Positions 54,933 to 63,387 of a stretch of 64,000 nt of DNA are shown here, one piece after another. The notes under the pieces are model-generated. The model did not search any database. It was not told the DNA's origin and worked only from the letters and a program-made list of their open reading frames with translations. Origin of the DNA: Streptomyces sp. TLI_171 (GTDB lineage Bacteria; Actinomycetota; Actinomycetes; Streptomycetales; Streptomycetaceae); contig NZ_RAPS01000001.1 in assembly GCF_003610255.1 (NCBI RefSeq), positions 992,001 through 1,056,000 of the forward strand, given 5' to 3'. The translations under genes and the position numbers were made by a program. Positions within the stretch are counted from its first letter, which is position 1. Every line of letters starts with the position of its first letter.

Positions 54933-55589
54933 TCAGCGCCCGGCGGAGCCGATGCTCCGTCCGGTGACGCTGGTGGGCGTCAGCCGCACCCAGCGGCCGT
55001 GCGCGGGCGGCTGCGGGAGCTCGGCCAGCAGGGCGGGCTCGGTGACGTACTCCAGCGGGCCGATCATCAGCACGCTCCAGCCCTGCCCGAGTTCCCGGTC
55101 GGCGCGGTCCACCTCGAACGCGGCGTCGCCGCCCGCGCCGGGCGCGAGCACGCCGTCGGGGTCGGTGCGGTAGAGCACGCCGTGGCCGTGCACCAGGTAG
55201 CCGACGGGCCGCACCACGGGGCCGTCCGGGCCGGTGCGGGCGATCCGGCCCAGGCCGTTGGCGCCCAGGCGGCGCCAGCACTCGGCCACCGTCAGCTCGC
55301 CGAGCACGGGCGGCCCGACCAGCGCGGGGCCGTCCTCGCGGGCCGCCCGCTCGGCGGGCCGGCCGGCGACCAGCTCCTCGTACTCCAGGCCGAGGACGGC
55401 GGCCAGGCGCAGCAGCGCCGGCGGGTCGAACTCGCGGCCGAGTTCCAGCACGCGGCGCAGGTAGGTGAGCGACATGCCGGCTCGCGCCGCCACCTGCACC
55501 TCGGTGAGTCCGAGGTCGGCGAGGCGCTCCGCGAAGCGGCGGGCGAGCGCCGTCGCCGGCGCCGGCGTGGTGGCATGGTCGATGGTCAC
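54933..55589 (-). CDS. XRE helix-turn-helix fused to flavin-binding split barrel (PNPOx-like)
   Basis: 218 residues from the GTG at 55589 (GGGAGG 8 nt upstream). Residues 15-75 are a cro/C1-type HTH (RLADLGLTEVQVAARAGMSLTYLRRVLELGREFDPPALLRLAAVLGL). Residues 95-215 are a pyridoxamine-phosphate-oxidase-like barrel (LTVAECWRRLGANGLGRIARTGPDGPVVRPVGYLVHGHGVLYRTDPDG ... EVDRADRELGQGWSVLMIGPLEYV). Such flavin/F420 barrels recur in dormancy regulons. Divergent from a universal stress protein across DevR-like boxes. Confidence 0.88.
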   Translation of the reverse strand: MTIDHATTPAPATALARRFAERLADLGLTEVQVAARAGMSLTYLRRVLELGREFDPPALLRLAAVLGLEYEELVAGRPAERAAREDGPALVGPPVLGELTVAECWRRLGANGLGRIARTGPDGPVVRPVGYLVHGHGVLYRTDPDGVLAPGAGGDAAFEVDRADRELGQGWSVLMIGPLEYVTEPALLAELPQPPAHGRWVRLTPTSVTGRSIGSAGR

Positions 55590-55687
55590 TTCGATCACCT
55601 CCCGTGAGGGCCGACCGGCCGTCTCTTTCGTCCGGTTCGTCCGGTCCGTGTCCTTCCAGGGTGCGCCCCGGAGGGTCCGTCGCGGCA

Positions 55688-55777
55688 GGGGCCTTGGGCC
55701 CGATCCGGATGCCCGCGGTCCGGATCGGGGTGGAGAATCGGGACCAACGGCCCTGTCCGGTCGGGTCCGCGGGCCCT
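55688..55777. promoter_or_regulatory. Three DevR/OsdR-like dormancy boxes
   Basis: GGGGCC-TT-GGGCCC (55688-55701), GGGACC-AAC-GGCCCT (55740-55754) and GGGTCC-GC-GGGCCCT (55763-55777). The last two are part of a 23-bp tandem repeat (TCGGG.CC...GGCCCTGTCCG). They match the DevR/DosR box pattern and lie between the divergent flavin-barrel and universal-stress genes. Confidence 0.65.
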
Positions 55778-55868
55778 GTCCGCCCTGCGCGGGCGGGGAG
55801 AAGAGTGGTCGTGACCCCAGGAGCGGGCGACGAGGCCCGCGGGGACCCGAACAGGGAAAGGCTTCGCC

Positions 55869-56732
55869 ATGACTCGTCCCGTTCTCGCCGCCGTCGACGC
55901 GTCCGTCCGGAGCCGGGCCGCCGCGCACTGGGCCGCCCAGGAGGCGGGCCGACGGGGAGCGCCGCTGCGGCTGCTGCACGCCCGGCCGTTCCTGGGACGC
56001 AAGGCGAACGACCTGGTCAAGATCGAGGACCTGGAGGCGTCCGCGCAGAGCATGCTGGGCGACGTGGTCCAGGAGCTGGCCGCCGCGTACCCGGGCGTCG
56101 CGGTCTCCGCCGAGCTGGTGCCGGACGCCGCGATCGACGGACTGGCGGAGGCTGCCGAGCAGGGGCAGCTGCTGGTGATCGGCACCCGGGGCCTGGGCGG
56201 GTTCCGCGGGCTGCTGGTGGGCTCGGTGAGCCTGGGCGTGGCGGGCCGGTCGGCCACCCCGGTGGTGCTGGTCCGCGAGGGCCGGCCGGAGCTGCCGTCG
56301 CACGAACCGGAGGTGACCGTCGGCTTCGACGCGCTCGAACCGGCGGACTCCGTCCTGGAGTTCGCGTTCGAGGAGGCGCAGCTGCGCGGCGCCAGGGTGC
56401 GTGTGGTGCACGGCTGGGAGCTGCCGCCGACGTACGGCTACGCGGGCTGGATCCCGGTGGAGTCCGAGCGCGAGGAGCTGGGCGCGCTGGCCGTCGGCAT
56501 GGTCGCGGAGGCGGTCGCGCCGTGGCGGGCGAAGTACCCGCGCACCCTGGTCCTGGAGGACGTCCGCACCGGCGGCGGCGCGGCCGCGCTGGTCGAGGCC
56601 TCCGCGCAGTCCGACCTGGTGGTGGTCGGCCGCCGCCACCGCACCCTGGGCCTGGGCACCCGGCTCGGCTCGGTCGCCCACGCGGTGATCCACCACGCGC
56701 AGTCGCCGGTCGCGGTCGTCCCGCACGACTGA
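55869..56732 (+). CDS. Tandem universal stress protein
   Basis: 287 residues with two USP domains (1-140 and 145-287). Domain 1 keeps the ATP motif G-x2-G-x9-G-S (GTRGLGGFRGLLVGSVSLGVA); domain 2 has GRRHRTLGLGTRLGSVAHAVIHHAQSPVAVVPH. Tandem USPs of this type are members of the dormancy (DevR) regulon in mycobacteria and hypoxia regulons in Streptomyces. The upstream boxes support the same control here (inference). Cytoplasmic. Confidence 0.93.
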   Translation: MTRPVLAAVDASVRSRAAAHWAAQEAGRRGAPLRLLHARPFLGRKANDLVKIEDLEASAQSMLGDVVQELAAAYPGVAVSAELVPDAAIDGLAEAAEQGQLLVIGTRGLGGFRGLLVGSVSLGVAGRSATPVVLVREGRPELPSHEPEVTVGFDALEPADSVLEFAFEEAQLRGARVRVVHGWELPPTYGYAGWIPVESEREELGALAVGMVAEAVAPWRAKYPRTLVLEDVRTGGGAAALVEASAQSDLVVVGRRHRTLGLGTRLGSVAHAVIHHAQSPVAVVPHD

Positions 56733-56786
56733 CGGCCCCTCACCCCGGGCCCGCCGCTGTCGTACCCGTGCGCGAGGGTGGCGGGC

Positions 56787-57353
56787 ATGGACATCGACGA
56801 GTTCTGGCAGCTGATCGACGCCGCGCGGGCCGCGGCCCGTCCCGGCACCCCGTTCGACCGGGCCCTGGTCGAGCTGCTGGCGGCCCGCCCGGAGGCGGAG
56901 ATCCTGGCGTACGAGGCCTGCTTCGACCGCCTGCACGGTGACCTGTACCGCTGGGACGTGTGGGCCGCGGCCTACCTGATCGGCGGCGGCTGCTCGGACG
57001 ACAGCTTCATGGACTTCCGCGCGGGCGTGATCGCCGAGGGCCGCGGCTGGTACGAGCAGGTCCTGGCCGCCCCCGACGCGCTGGCCGGCCATCCGCTCGC
57101 GGTGGGCGAGGACCCGGAGGAGGCCGAGGAGCTGTTCTACGAGGAGGTCAACTACACGGCCGCCGAGGCGTTCGGGCTCCGCACCGGTGACGAGGACCGC
57201 TTCCACGAGGAGTACCGCCGCCACCGCGCCGAGCACGGCATCGACGGCACGCCGCCCGCGGACGAAGACATGGGCGAGGACTTCGACTTCGACGACGACG
57301 CCGAGATGCACCGCCGCCTGCCCCGGCTGGCCGCGATCTACCTGACCGACTGA
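56787..57353 (+). CDS. DUF4240 protein
   Basis: 188 residues from the ATG at 56787 (MDIDEFWQLID, the family's usual start); a GTG at 56778 is in frame. The pattern ALVELLAARPEAEILAYEACFDRLHGDLYRWDVWAAAYLIGGGCSDDSFMDFRAGVIAEGRGWYEQVLAAPDALA is DUF4240, often found among polymorphic-toxin immunity-like and regulatory genes. Acidic C-terminus. Function unknown. Its stop is 3 bp from the convergent phosphatase stop. Confidence 0.9.
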   Translation: MDIDEFWQLIDAARAAARPGTPFDRALVELLAARPEAEILAYEACFDRLHGDLYRWDVWAAAYLIGGGCSDDSFMDFRAGVIAEGRGWYEQVLAAPDALAGHPLAVGEDPEEAEELFYEEVNYTAAEAFGLRTGDEDRFHEEYRRHRAEHGIDGTPPADEDMGEDFDFDDDAEMHRRLPRLAAIYLTD

Positions 57354-57356
57354 CCG

Positions 57357-59045
57357 TCACCGGTCGAAGCGGAACGCCAGCAGCGTCGCGTCGTCCTCGG
57401 ACAGCGGGCCGGACATCTCCCGGACCACGGCGTCCACCAGTTCCTGCAGGTCGGGGCCGGTCGCGCGGCCGGCGACGGCGTGCCGCTCGACGGCGGCGCA
57501 CAGCGCCTCCACCCGCGCGTCGATGTCCTGGTCGCGGCGTTCCACCAGGCCGTCGGTGTACAGCAGCACGGTGTCGCCGGGGCGGACGTAGGTCTCCACC
57601 GCCCGGTAGGTGTTCTCCGCCAGCACGCCGAGCGGCGGGCCGAGCTCGGCCGCCAGCGGCGTGGCCCGGCCCTCGCGCAGCAGGACCGGCGGCGGGTGGC
57701 CGGCGCAGATCCAGCGCAGCAGGTGCCGGTCGGGGTAGTAGCGGGACACGATCGCGGTGGCGGTGGACTCCTCGCCGTCGTCGTAGGCGATCCGGTTCAG
57801 CCAGGCGCCGAGCGACTCCACCAGCGCCCCGGTGAACGCCAGCCCGGCCAGCGCGTGCCGCAGCATCGACATCAGCGCGACCGCGTCCAGGCCGTGCCCG
57901 CGCGCGTCCCCGACGGCCAGCAGGGCACGCCCGTCCGGGAGTTGGCGGACCTTGAACCAGTCGCCGCCGACCCCGCCCTCGGCCGGGCGGTAGGCGACGG
58001 CGGTGCTGACGCCGAGCCCGGCCAGGGTGGCGAAGCGGGGCTGCAGGGCGTCCTGCAGGCGCTGGACGACGATGTGCTCGGCGTCGGCGCGGCGGGCCTG
58101 ACGTTCCGTCTCCTCCTCCTGCTCGCGCAGCCGCCGCTGGCTGTCGGCCAGCTCGGTGACGTCCTGCAGCACGGCCCGCAGGCCCTCGATCGGGCCGTCG
58201 CCGTCCCGGACCGCCTCCGCGACCAGCCGGATCCGGCGCGGCCGCCCGACGCCGTACATCTCGGTCAGCACGTCGATGTCCTCGCCCGTGGTGAGCAGGT
58301 GGTCGAGCGCCCGGTACAGCGCGGGCCGGGCGGTCTCGGTGACCCGGCCGAGCGCCTGCGGCGGGGGCAGGGTGGGCGTGTCGGGGGCGAGGCCGAGCAG
58401 TGCGGCCAGGCCGGGGGAGATGTCCAGCCGGCCGTCGCGCAGGCTCCACTCCGCCCAGCCGACCCGGGCGATCCGCTGCGCGGCGCGGGCGATCTCCTCC
58501 GTCCGGTCCTCGGTCCACACCAGCAGCAGCCGACGGCCCAGCCGGTGCGTCGTCACCCGCTCCCGGCGCAGCCGCACCACCCCGTCGGCCCCGGTCGACT
58601 CCCACCGCACCGGGATCTCCCGCGCCGCGTGCCCGGTGCGCAGCACCTCGGTCACGGCGTCCGCGAACGCCGCGCTCCACAGGCCCGGGTACGCCTCCCG
58701 AAGCGAGATCCCGTGCCCCTCCTCCGCGGGCCCGTGCACCTCCTCCGGATGGTACGGGTGCCGGGCCGCCGCCTCGTTGACGATCACCACCGCCAGGTCG
58801 CGGACGTTGCCCCCGGCGTCCTGCACCGGCTCGGCGAGCACCGCCGCCTGCGGCACCGCGTCCAGCAGGCGGTGCAGGTCCTGGTCCGGCGGCCGGGCCA
58901 GGTCGGGGTCGAGGGCCGTCTCCGGCACGATCGGCGGCGCGGCCGCCGCAGGCGCCGGCTCGGGTCCGCGCTGCTCCTCCCGCAGCCTCGCGACGGTGCG
59001 CCGCAGGGCCCCGCCCCAGTCGGCCTGTTCGCCTCGCCCGTACAC
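57357..59045 (-). CDS. PAS-domain SpoIIE-type PP2C phosphatase
   Basis: 562 residues from the GTG at 59045 (GGAAGGGG 7 nt upstream). Two PAS-like modules (about 60-190 and 190-310, with VTELADSQRRLREQEEETERQARR as a coiled-coil linker) precede the phosphatase (about 340-562): GGVGGDWFKVRQLPDGRALLAVGDARGHGLDAVALMSMLRHAL, CAGHPPPVLL, VLLYTDGLVERRDQDI and EDDATLLAFRFDR. It is the second such enzyme here, after 9501. Substrate is presumably a STAS antagonist; none adjacent. Confidence 0.9.
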   Translation of the reverse strand: MYGRGEQADWGGALRRTVARLREEQRGPEPAPAAAAPPIVPETALDPDLARPPDQDLHRLLDAVPQAAVLAEPVQDAGGNVRDLAVVIVNEAAARHPYHPEEVHGPAEEGHGISLREAYPGLWSAAFADAVTEVLRTGHAAREIPVRWESTGADGVVRLRRERVTTHRLGRRLLLVWTEDRTEEIARAAQRIARVGWAEWSLRDGRLDISPGLAALLGLAPDTPTLPPPQALGRVTETARPALYRALDHLLTTGEDIDVLTEMYGVGRPRRIRLVAEAVRDGDGPIEGLRAVLQDVTELADSQRRLREQEEETERQARRADAEHIVVQRLQDALQPRFATLAGLGVSTAVAYRPAEGGVGGDWFKVRQLPDGRALLAVGDARGHGLDAVALMSMLRHALAGLAFTGALVESLGAWLNRIAYDDGEESTATAIVSRYYPDRHLLRWICAGHPPPVLLREGRATPLAAELGPPLGVLAENTYRAVETYVRPGDTVLLYTDGLVERRDQDIDARVEALCAAVERHAVAGRATGPDLQELVDAVVREMSGPLSEDDATLLAFRFDR

Positions 59046-59473
59046 CGCCCGCCCCTTCCGCCGCGCCTCCTCCGCCACCCTTCCGCCCACGGCCGCGGCT
59101 CGCGACCCCGGCAACCCGCACGGGTGAGGCCCGGACTGACACCGAGTCACCCCGGGTCGTGGTCGCGAGGACCGCCGGCGGCCGGACGGCTCAGGGCGCC
59201 TTCGAGGCCGCCGGACTCGGGTGGTCGTCGGCCGGAGTGTCCGGTGCTCTCCGTGAGCTTGTCCGCCGGCACCTTCGGCTCGCCCGACCCAGCCTCCACC
59301 GTCCCGGAGCACCCGGCCGGCGCCAGCACCGCCCCCGCACCGACCGCGGCCCGCGCCTGCTCCGGCCGCCGACCGGCCCGCTCGGGCCCGACCCCGGCCC
59401 GAGGGGAGCGGGGAGCCCAGCAGCCCTTCCCGCCGCCCCCGGGCCGCGTCGCCCCCGGGCGGCGCGCCGGTGT
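59046..59473. other. 428-bp gap, no supported gene
   Basis: On the minus strand at 59147-59329 and above there is a lipobox-like stretch (VLAPAGCSGTVEAG, then VPADKLTEST) with no start signal or signal peptide upstream. It may be a lipoprotein relic. No convincing terminator or operator seen. Confidence 0.3.
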
Positions 59474-59968
59474 TCAGGCCCGGAGGTCGCACGCGTACCA
59501 GGTGCCCGCCGCGCCCCCGAGATCGGCCGGGGCGGCCGGGCCGACCGGGACGAACCCGGACCTGGTCAGCACCTTCCGGGACGCCGCGTTGTCGTGAGCG
59601 GCGGCCGCCCGCAGGGTGTGCAGGCCGTACCGCGCGACCGCGATCCGGCACAGCTCCCGGACGGTCGCGGTCGCCACGCCGCGCCCGGCGACCTGCTCCG
59701 CGACCCGGTAGCCGAGTCGGGCGGCGCCGTCCTCCAGGTCGAACAGGTTGAACCTGCCGATGACCGAGCCGTCCTCGGCGAGGAGCACGTGGAAGGCGCA
59801 GACGCCGGCCTCCTGCTCGGCCAGCACGGCGTCGAACCCGTCCGCGAACCGGTCGAAGAACTCGTCGCCGCGGTCGGGGACCGAGGCCGCGAAGTAGCTG
59901 CGGTTCGCCAGCTCGAAGGCCAGGACCGCGGGGGCGTGGTCGGCGTGCAGCCGCGTCAGTTCGGACAT
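59474..59968 (-). CDS. GNAT-family N-acetyltransferase (RimJ-like)
   Basis: 164 residues, ATG 59968. GNAT core: FHVLLAEDGSVIGRFNLFDLEDGAARLGYRVAEQVAGRGVATATVRELCRIAVARYGLHTLRAAAAHDNAASRKVLTRSGFVPVG, with the acetyl-CoA pyrophosphate loop QVAGRGVAT and the C-terminal NxxSRKVL motif. It resembles ribosomal-protein (RimJ/RimL) acetyltransferases. Substrate unknown. Confidence 0.9.
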   Translation of the reverse strand: MSELTRLHADHAPAVLAFELANRSYFAASVPDRGDEFFDRFADGFDAVLAEQEAGVCAFHVLLAEDGSVIGRFNLFDLEDGAARLGYRVAEQVAGRGVATATVRELCRIAVARYGLHTLRAAAAHDNAASRKVLTRSGFVPVGPAAPADLGGAAGTWYACDLRA

Positions 59969-60103
59969 CGCCCGACTGTACCGACGGCGGTCGCCGGGGT
60001 GCTCGGAATTCCGCCGGCGTCCTGGCCGGCCCGGCCCGCGGGGTGCGGGCGGCGGCTGAACTGCCGGGCCGGGCTGGCAGAATGACGGCCGGAGGTTGAT
60101 CAG

Positions 60104-63100
60104 GTGCGTATCGGCATCCTCGGGCCGTTGGCGCTGTGGGACGGCGCGGGGCGGGCCGTCGAGGTGAGCGGACTGCGGCTGCGGTCGTTGCTGGTCCGAC
60201 TGGCGGTCGCGGAGGGGCGCGCGGTCGCCCCGGACCGGCTGGTCGAGGACCTGTGGGGCGACGCTCCGCCGGCGGCGCCGGCCAACGCGCTGCAGACCCT
60301 GGTGTCCCGGTTGCGGGCGCTCGGCGGGCGGGAGTTGGTGGCGGCGGTGCCGGGCGGGTACCGGCTGGGGGTCGCGGCCGAGCGGATCGACGCGGTGGAG
60401 TTCGAGCGGCTGGTGCTCTCGGCGCGGGCGGTGGACGCCCCGGCGGAACGGGTGGCGGTGCTGCGGCGGGCCTTGGCGCTGTGGCGGGGACCGGCCCTGG
60501 CCGAGCTCGCCGACGCCGGGTACGCGAGCGCGGCGGCGGCCCGGCTGGAGGAGTTGCGGCTGACGGCCGTGGAGAGCCGGGTGGAGGCCGAGCTGGATCT
60601 CGGCGAAGGCCGGTACCTGGTGGGCGAGTTGGAGGCACTGACGGCTGCCCATCCGCTGCGCGAGCGGCTGTCCGGGCAGCTGATGCGGGCGCTGGTCGCC
60701 GCGGGACGCCGGGCCGCCGCGCTGGAGGTGTACGGGAGCACCCGGCGGGAGCTGGCCGACCGGCTGGGCGTGGACCCCTCCCCCGAGCTCACCGCCGTCC
60801 AACTGGCGGTCCTTCGCGACGAGTTGCCGACACCGGAGCCTGTCGGCCCGGTCCGCCGCGGCAACCTCCCGAACGCGCTGACCAGCTTCGTCGGCCGCGA
60901 GCGGGAGCGCGAGGCGGTCGCCGGACTGCTGCGTACCGAACGGCTGGTGACCCTCACCGGGCCCGGTGGGGCCGGAAAGACCCGGCTGGCGGTGGAGGTC
61001 GGCCACGGACTGTCGGAGGAGTGTCCGGACGGGGTGTGGCTGGTGCCGCTGGCGGCGGTCGGGGCGCCCGCCGAGGTGCCGCAGGCGGTGCTGGCGGCGG
61101 TGGGGGTGCCGGACGCGCTGCGGGTGGGTGAGCCGCGCGGCGGGGTGCGGTCCGCGGTCGAGCGCCTGGTGGACGCACTGGAGAACCGGCGGCTGCTCCT
61201 GGTACTCGACAACTGCGAGCATCTGCTGGACCCCGTCGCCGAGTTGGTGGCGCTGCTGCTGGCCCGGGCGCCGCAGCTGCGGGTGCTGGCGACCGGCCGG
61301 GAGCCGCTCGGGATCACCGGGGAGCGGCTCTGCCCGGTGCCCTCCCTGCCGCTGCCCGCGCACGACCGCGGCCTCGGGCCCGCGGAGGCGCTGGAGCACG
61401 CCGCGGTGCGCCTGTTCGCCGACCGGGCGGCCGCCGTCCGGCCGGGGTTCCGGCTGGACGGCTCGACGACGGCGCTGGTGGTCGGGATCTGCCGGGAGTT
61501 GGACGGCATCCCGCTGGCGATCGAGCTGGCCGCGGCCCGGACGCGATCGCTGACGCTGCACCAGATCGCGGCCCGGCTCGGCGACCGCTTCCGGCTGCTG
61601 GGCGGCGGCGACCGGTCCGCCCTGCCCCGCCACCGGACGCTGCGCGCCGTGGTCGACTGGAGCTGGGAGCTGCTGGACGGGGCGGAGCGCGCGGTGCTGC
61701 GCCGCCTGTCGGTGTTCGCGGGCGGCGCCGCGCCCGAACTCGCCGAGCAGGTCTGCGCGTTCGACGCCGCCGACCCGCCCGATGTGGTCGCCGCGGCCGA
61801 GGTGGTCGACGTGATCGCCGCACTGATTGACAAGTCGCTGGTGACGGCCGCGCCCACCGGAACCGGGGACGGCTGGGACGGCGGCGGCGACGGCGACGGC
61901 GACGGCGACGGCGGGGTGCGCTACCACCTGCTGGAGACCGTCCGGGCCTATGCGGCCGAGAAGTTGGCGGAGTCCGGCGAGGCGGGCCGGGCCCGCGACG
62001 CCCACGCCGCCGCCTTCCTGGCCCTCGCCGAGCGCGCCGAGCCGGAGCTGCGCCGCCACGACCAGCTGCGCTGGGCGACCCGCCTGGGCGCCGAACGGGA
62101 CAACTTCAACGCCGCGTTGGGGCACCTCGTCGACCGGGCCGACCCGGTGGGGGCGTTGCGGCTGCTGGGCGCGCTGGCCTGGTTCTGGCTGATCGGCGAC
62201 CACGCCGCCGAGGCCGGCGGCTGGGCCCGGGCGGTGCGCGAACTGGTCGGCGGCGAGCCGCCGTCGGAGCTGCGGGACGCGTACGCGATGTGCACGTTCC
62301 TCGCCGTCCTGGTGCCGGCGCTGAACGCCGACGGCCGGCCGGCGCCGGCTGCCGTCCGGGACGCCGTGGCGGCGGTGCTGGCGGACGTTCCGCAGCCGCC
62401 GCGGCACCCGGTGCTGGTCCTCGCCGGGCCGGCCTGCGCGCTGCTGTCGGGCGACCTCGCGGCGGCCCGGGAGGGCCTGCTGGCGGCCGCTGGGCACGCC
62501 GATCCCTGGGTGCGGGCGGCGGCCCGCACCGCGCTCGGGCAGCTGGCGCTGACCGACGGCGAACTGGGTTCGGCGGGTGCGCAACTCCGGTCCGGTTACC
62601 GCGAGTTCACCGGCCTGGGCGACCTGTGGGGCCGCAATGCGGCGATCGGCGGGCTGCTGGAGCTGGCGCTGATCCGGGGCGAGGGCGAGGAGGCCGTCCG
62701 GCTCGGCGAGGAGGCGTTCGGCACCGTGTCGGCGGGCGAGCGGCTGGACCGGTGCGCCCTGGTGCTGGTCCAGTTGGGCCGGGCCCGGATCGAGGCCGGC
62801 GACCCGGTGCGCGGCCGGGCGGACCTGGAGCAGGGCGTGGCCGCCGCCGAGCGGCTGGGCGAGCACGCCAACGCCGTCACCGGCCTGCTCGCGCTCAGCG
62901 ACCTGGCCCGGCGCACCGGCGACCTGGCGACAGCCCGCGAGCCGCTGCTCCGGGCGCTGGCGATGCTCGAACCACGGGCCGAACGGGCGGAGACTCCACG
63001 GCTGTTGGCCCTCGTCCACGGCCGGTTCGGATGCCTCGCCGAGCAGGGCGGCGACCTGGCGGCCGCGGCGGACTGGCACGACCGGGCGCTGGCCGCGCTC

Positions 63101-63373
63101 CGGGACGGGCGGGTGACGGACCGGGACGCCCCGGCGGCCGTCGCCGAGGGCCTGGCCGCGCTCGCCGCCGCCCGCGACGAACCCGCCCGGGCCGCCGAAC
63201 TGCTGGGCGCCGCGCACGCGTTGCGCGGCTACCCGGCCTCCCGCAGCCCGGACGTCCGGCGCGCCACCGCCACCGCCGGGGCGGCGCTCGCCCCGGCCGC
63301 CTTCACCGCCGCGTACGAGCACGGCCGCCGCACCGCCGCCCACCGTCCGCTCGCCCTGCCGTCCGGGCCCTGA
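60104..63373 (+). CDS. SARP/AfsR-like BTAD transcriptional regulator with NB-ARC and TPR
   Basis: 1089 residues, GTG 60104. OmpR-type winged helix (1-92: LRLRSLLVRLAVAEGRAVAPDRLVEDLWGD), BTAD (95-240: IDAVEFERLVLSARAV ... AHPLRERLSGQLMRALVAAGRRAAALEVYGSTRRELADRLGVDPSPEL), NB-ARC ATPase (Walker A GPGGAGKTR about 286-294; LLVLDNCEHLLD Walker B), then a helical TPR-like sensor to the end. A low-complexity GDGDGDGDGG insert (DNA near 61884-61914) lies around residue 590. Such proteins activate secondary-metabolite clusters, but no biosynthetic genes are in this window. It may control the convergent MFS exporter. Confidence 0.93.
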   Translation: MRIGILGPLALWDGAGRAVEVSGLRLRSLLVRLAVAEGRAVAPDRLVEDLWGDAPPAAPANALQTLVSRLRALGGRELVAAVPGGYRLGVAAERIDAVEFERLVLSARAVDAPAERVAVLRRALALWRGPALAELADAGYASAAAARLEELRLTAVESRVEAELDLGEGRYLVGELEALTAAHPLRERLSGQLMRALVAAGRRAAALEVYGSTRRELADRLGVDPSPELTAVQLAVLRDELPTPEPVGPVRRGNLPNALTSFVGREREREAVAGLLRTERLVTLTGPGGAGKTRLAVEVGHGLSEECPDGVWLVPLAAVGAPAEVPQAVLAAVGVPDALRVGEPRGGVRSAVERLVDALENRRLLLVLDNCEHLLDPVAELVALLLARAPQLRVLATGREPLGITGERLCPVPSLPLPAHDRGLGPAEALEHAAVRLFADRAAAVRPGFRLDGSTTALVVGICRELDGIPLAIELAAARTRSLTLHQIAARLGDRFRLLGGGDRSALPRHRTLRAVVDWSWELLDGAERAVLRRLSVFAGGAAPELAEQVCAFDAADPPDVVAAAEVVDVIAALIDKSLVTAAPTGTGDGWDGGGDGDGDGDGGVRYHLLETVRAYAAEKLAESGEAGRARDAHAAAFLALAERAEPELRRHDQLRWATRLGAERDNFNAALGHLVDRADPVGALRLLGALAWFWLIGDHAAEAGGWARAVRELVGGEPPSELRDAYAMCTFLAVLVPALNADGRPAPAAVRDAVAAVLADVPQPPRHPVLVLAGPACALLSGDLAAAREGLLAAAGHADPWVRAAARTALGQLALTDGELGSAGAQLRSGYREFTGLGDLWGRNAAIGGLLELALIRGEGEEAVRLGEEAFGTVSAGERLDRCALVLVQLGRARIEAGDPVRGRADLEQGVAAAERLGEHANAVTGLLALSDLARRTGDLATAREPLLRALAMLEPRAERAETPRLLALVHGRFGCLAEQGGDLAAAADWHDRALAALRDGRVTDRDAPAAVAEGLAALAAARDEPARAAELLGAAHALRGYPASRSPDVRRATATAGAALAPAAFTAAYEHGRRTAAHRPLALPSGP

Positions 63374-63376
63374 CCC

Positions 63377-63387
63377 GACGGACCGTC
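63377..63387. repeat. Palindrome GACGG-A-CCGTC at gene end
   Basis: It overlaps the stop of the MFS gene (63386-63388), between convergent genes; same family as the other 3'-end palindromes. Confidence 0.5.

Noticed and set aside
59147..59329. Lipoprotein gene
   Set aside because: Lipobox-like sequence without signal peptide, start or ribosome binding site; kept only as a possible relic in the gap.
61884..61914. Short tandem repeat GGCGAC as a phase-variable tract
   Set aside because: Six-bp units keep the frame in a flexible linker of the BTAD protein, so length change would not switch the gene.
59474..63343. 1289-codon minus-strand frame opposite the BTAD regulator
   Set aside because: Only its last 164 codons (GNAT, 59474-59968) are real; the rest is shadow.
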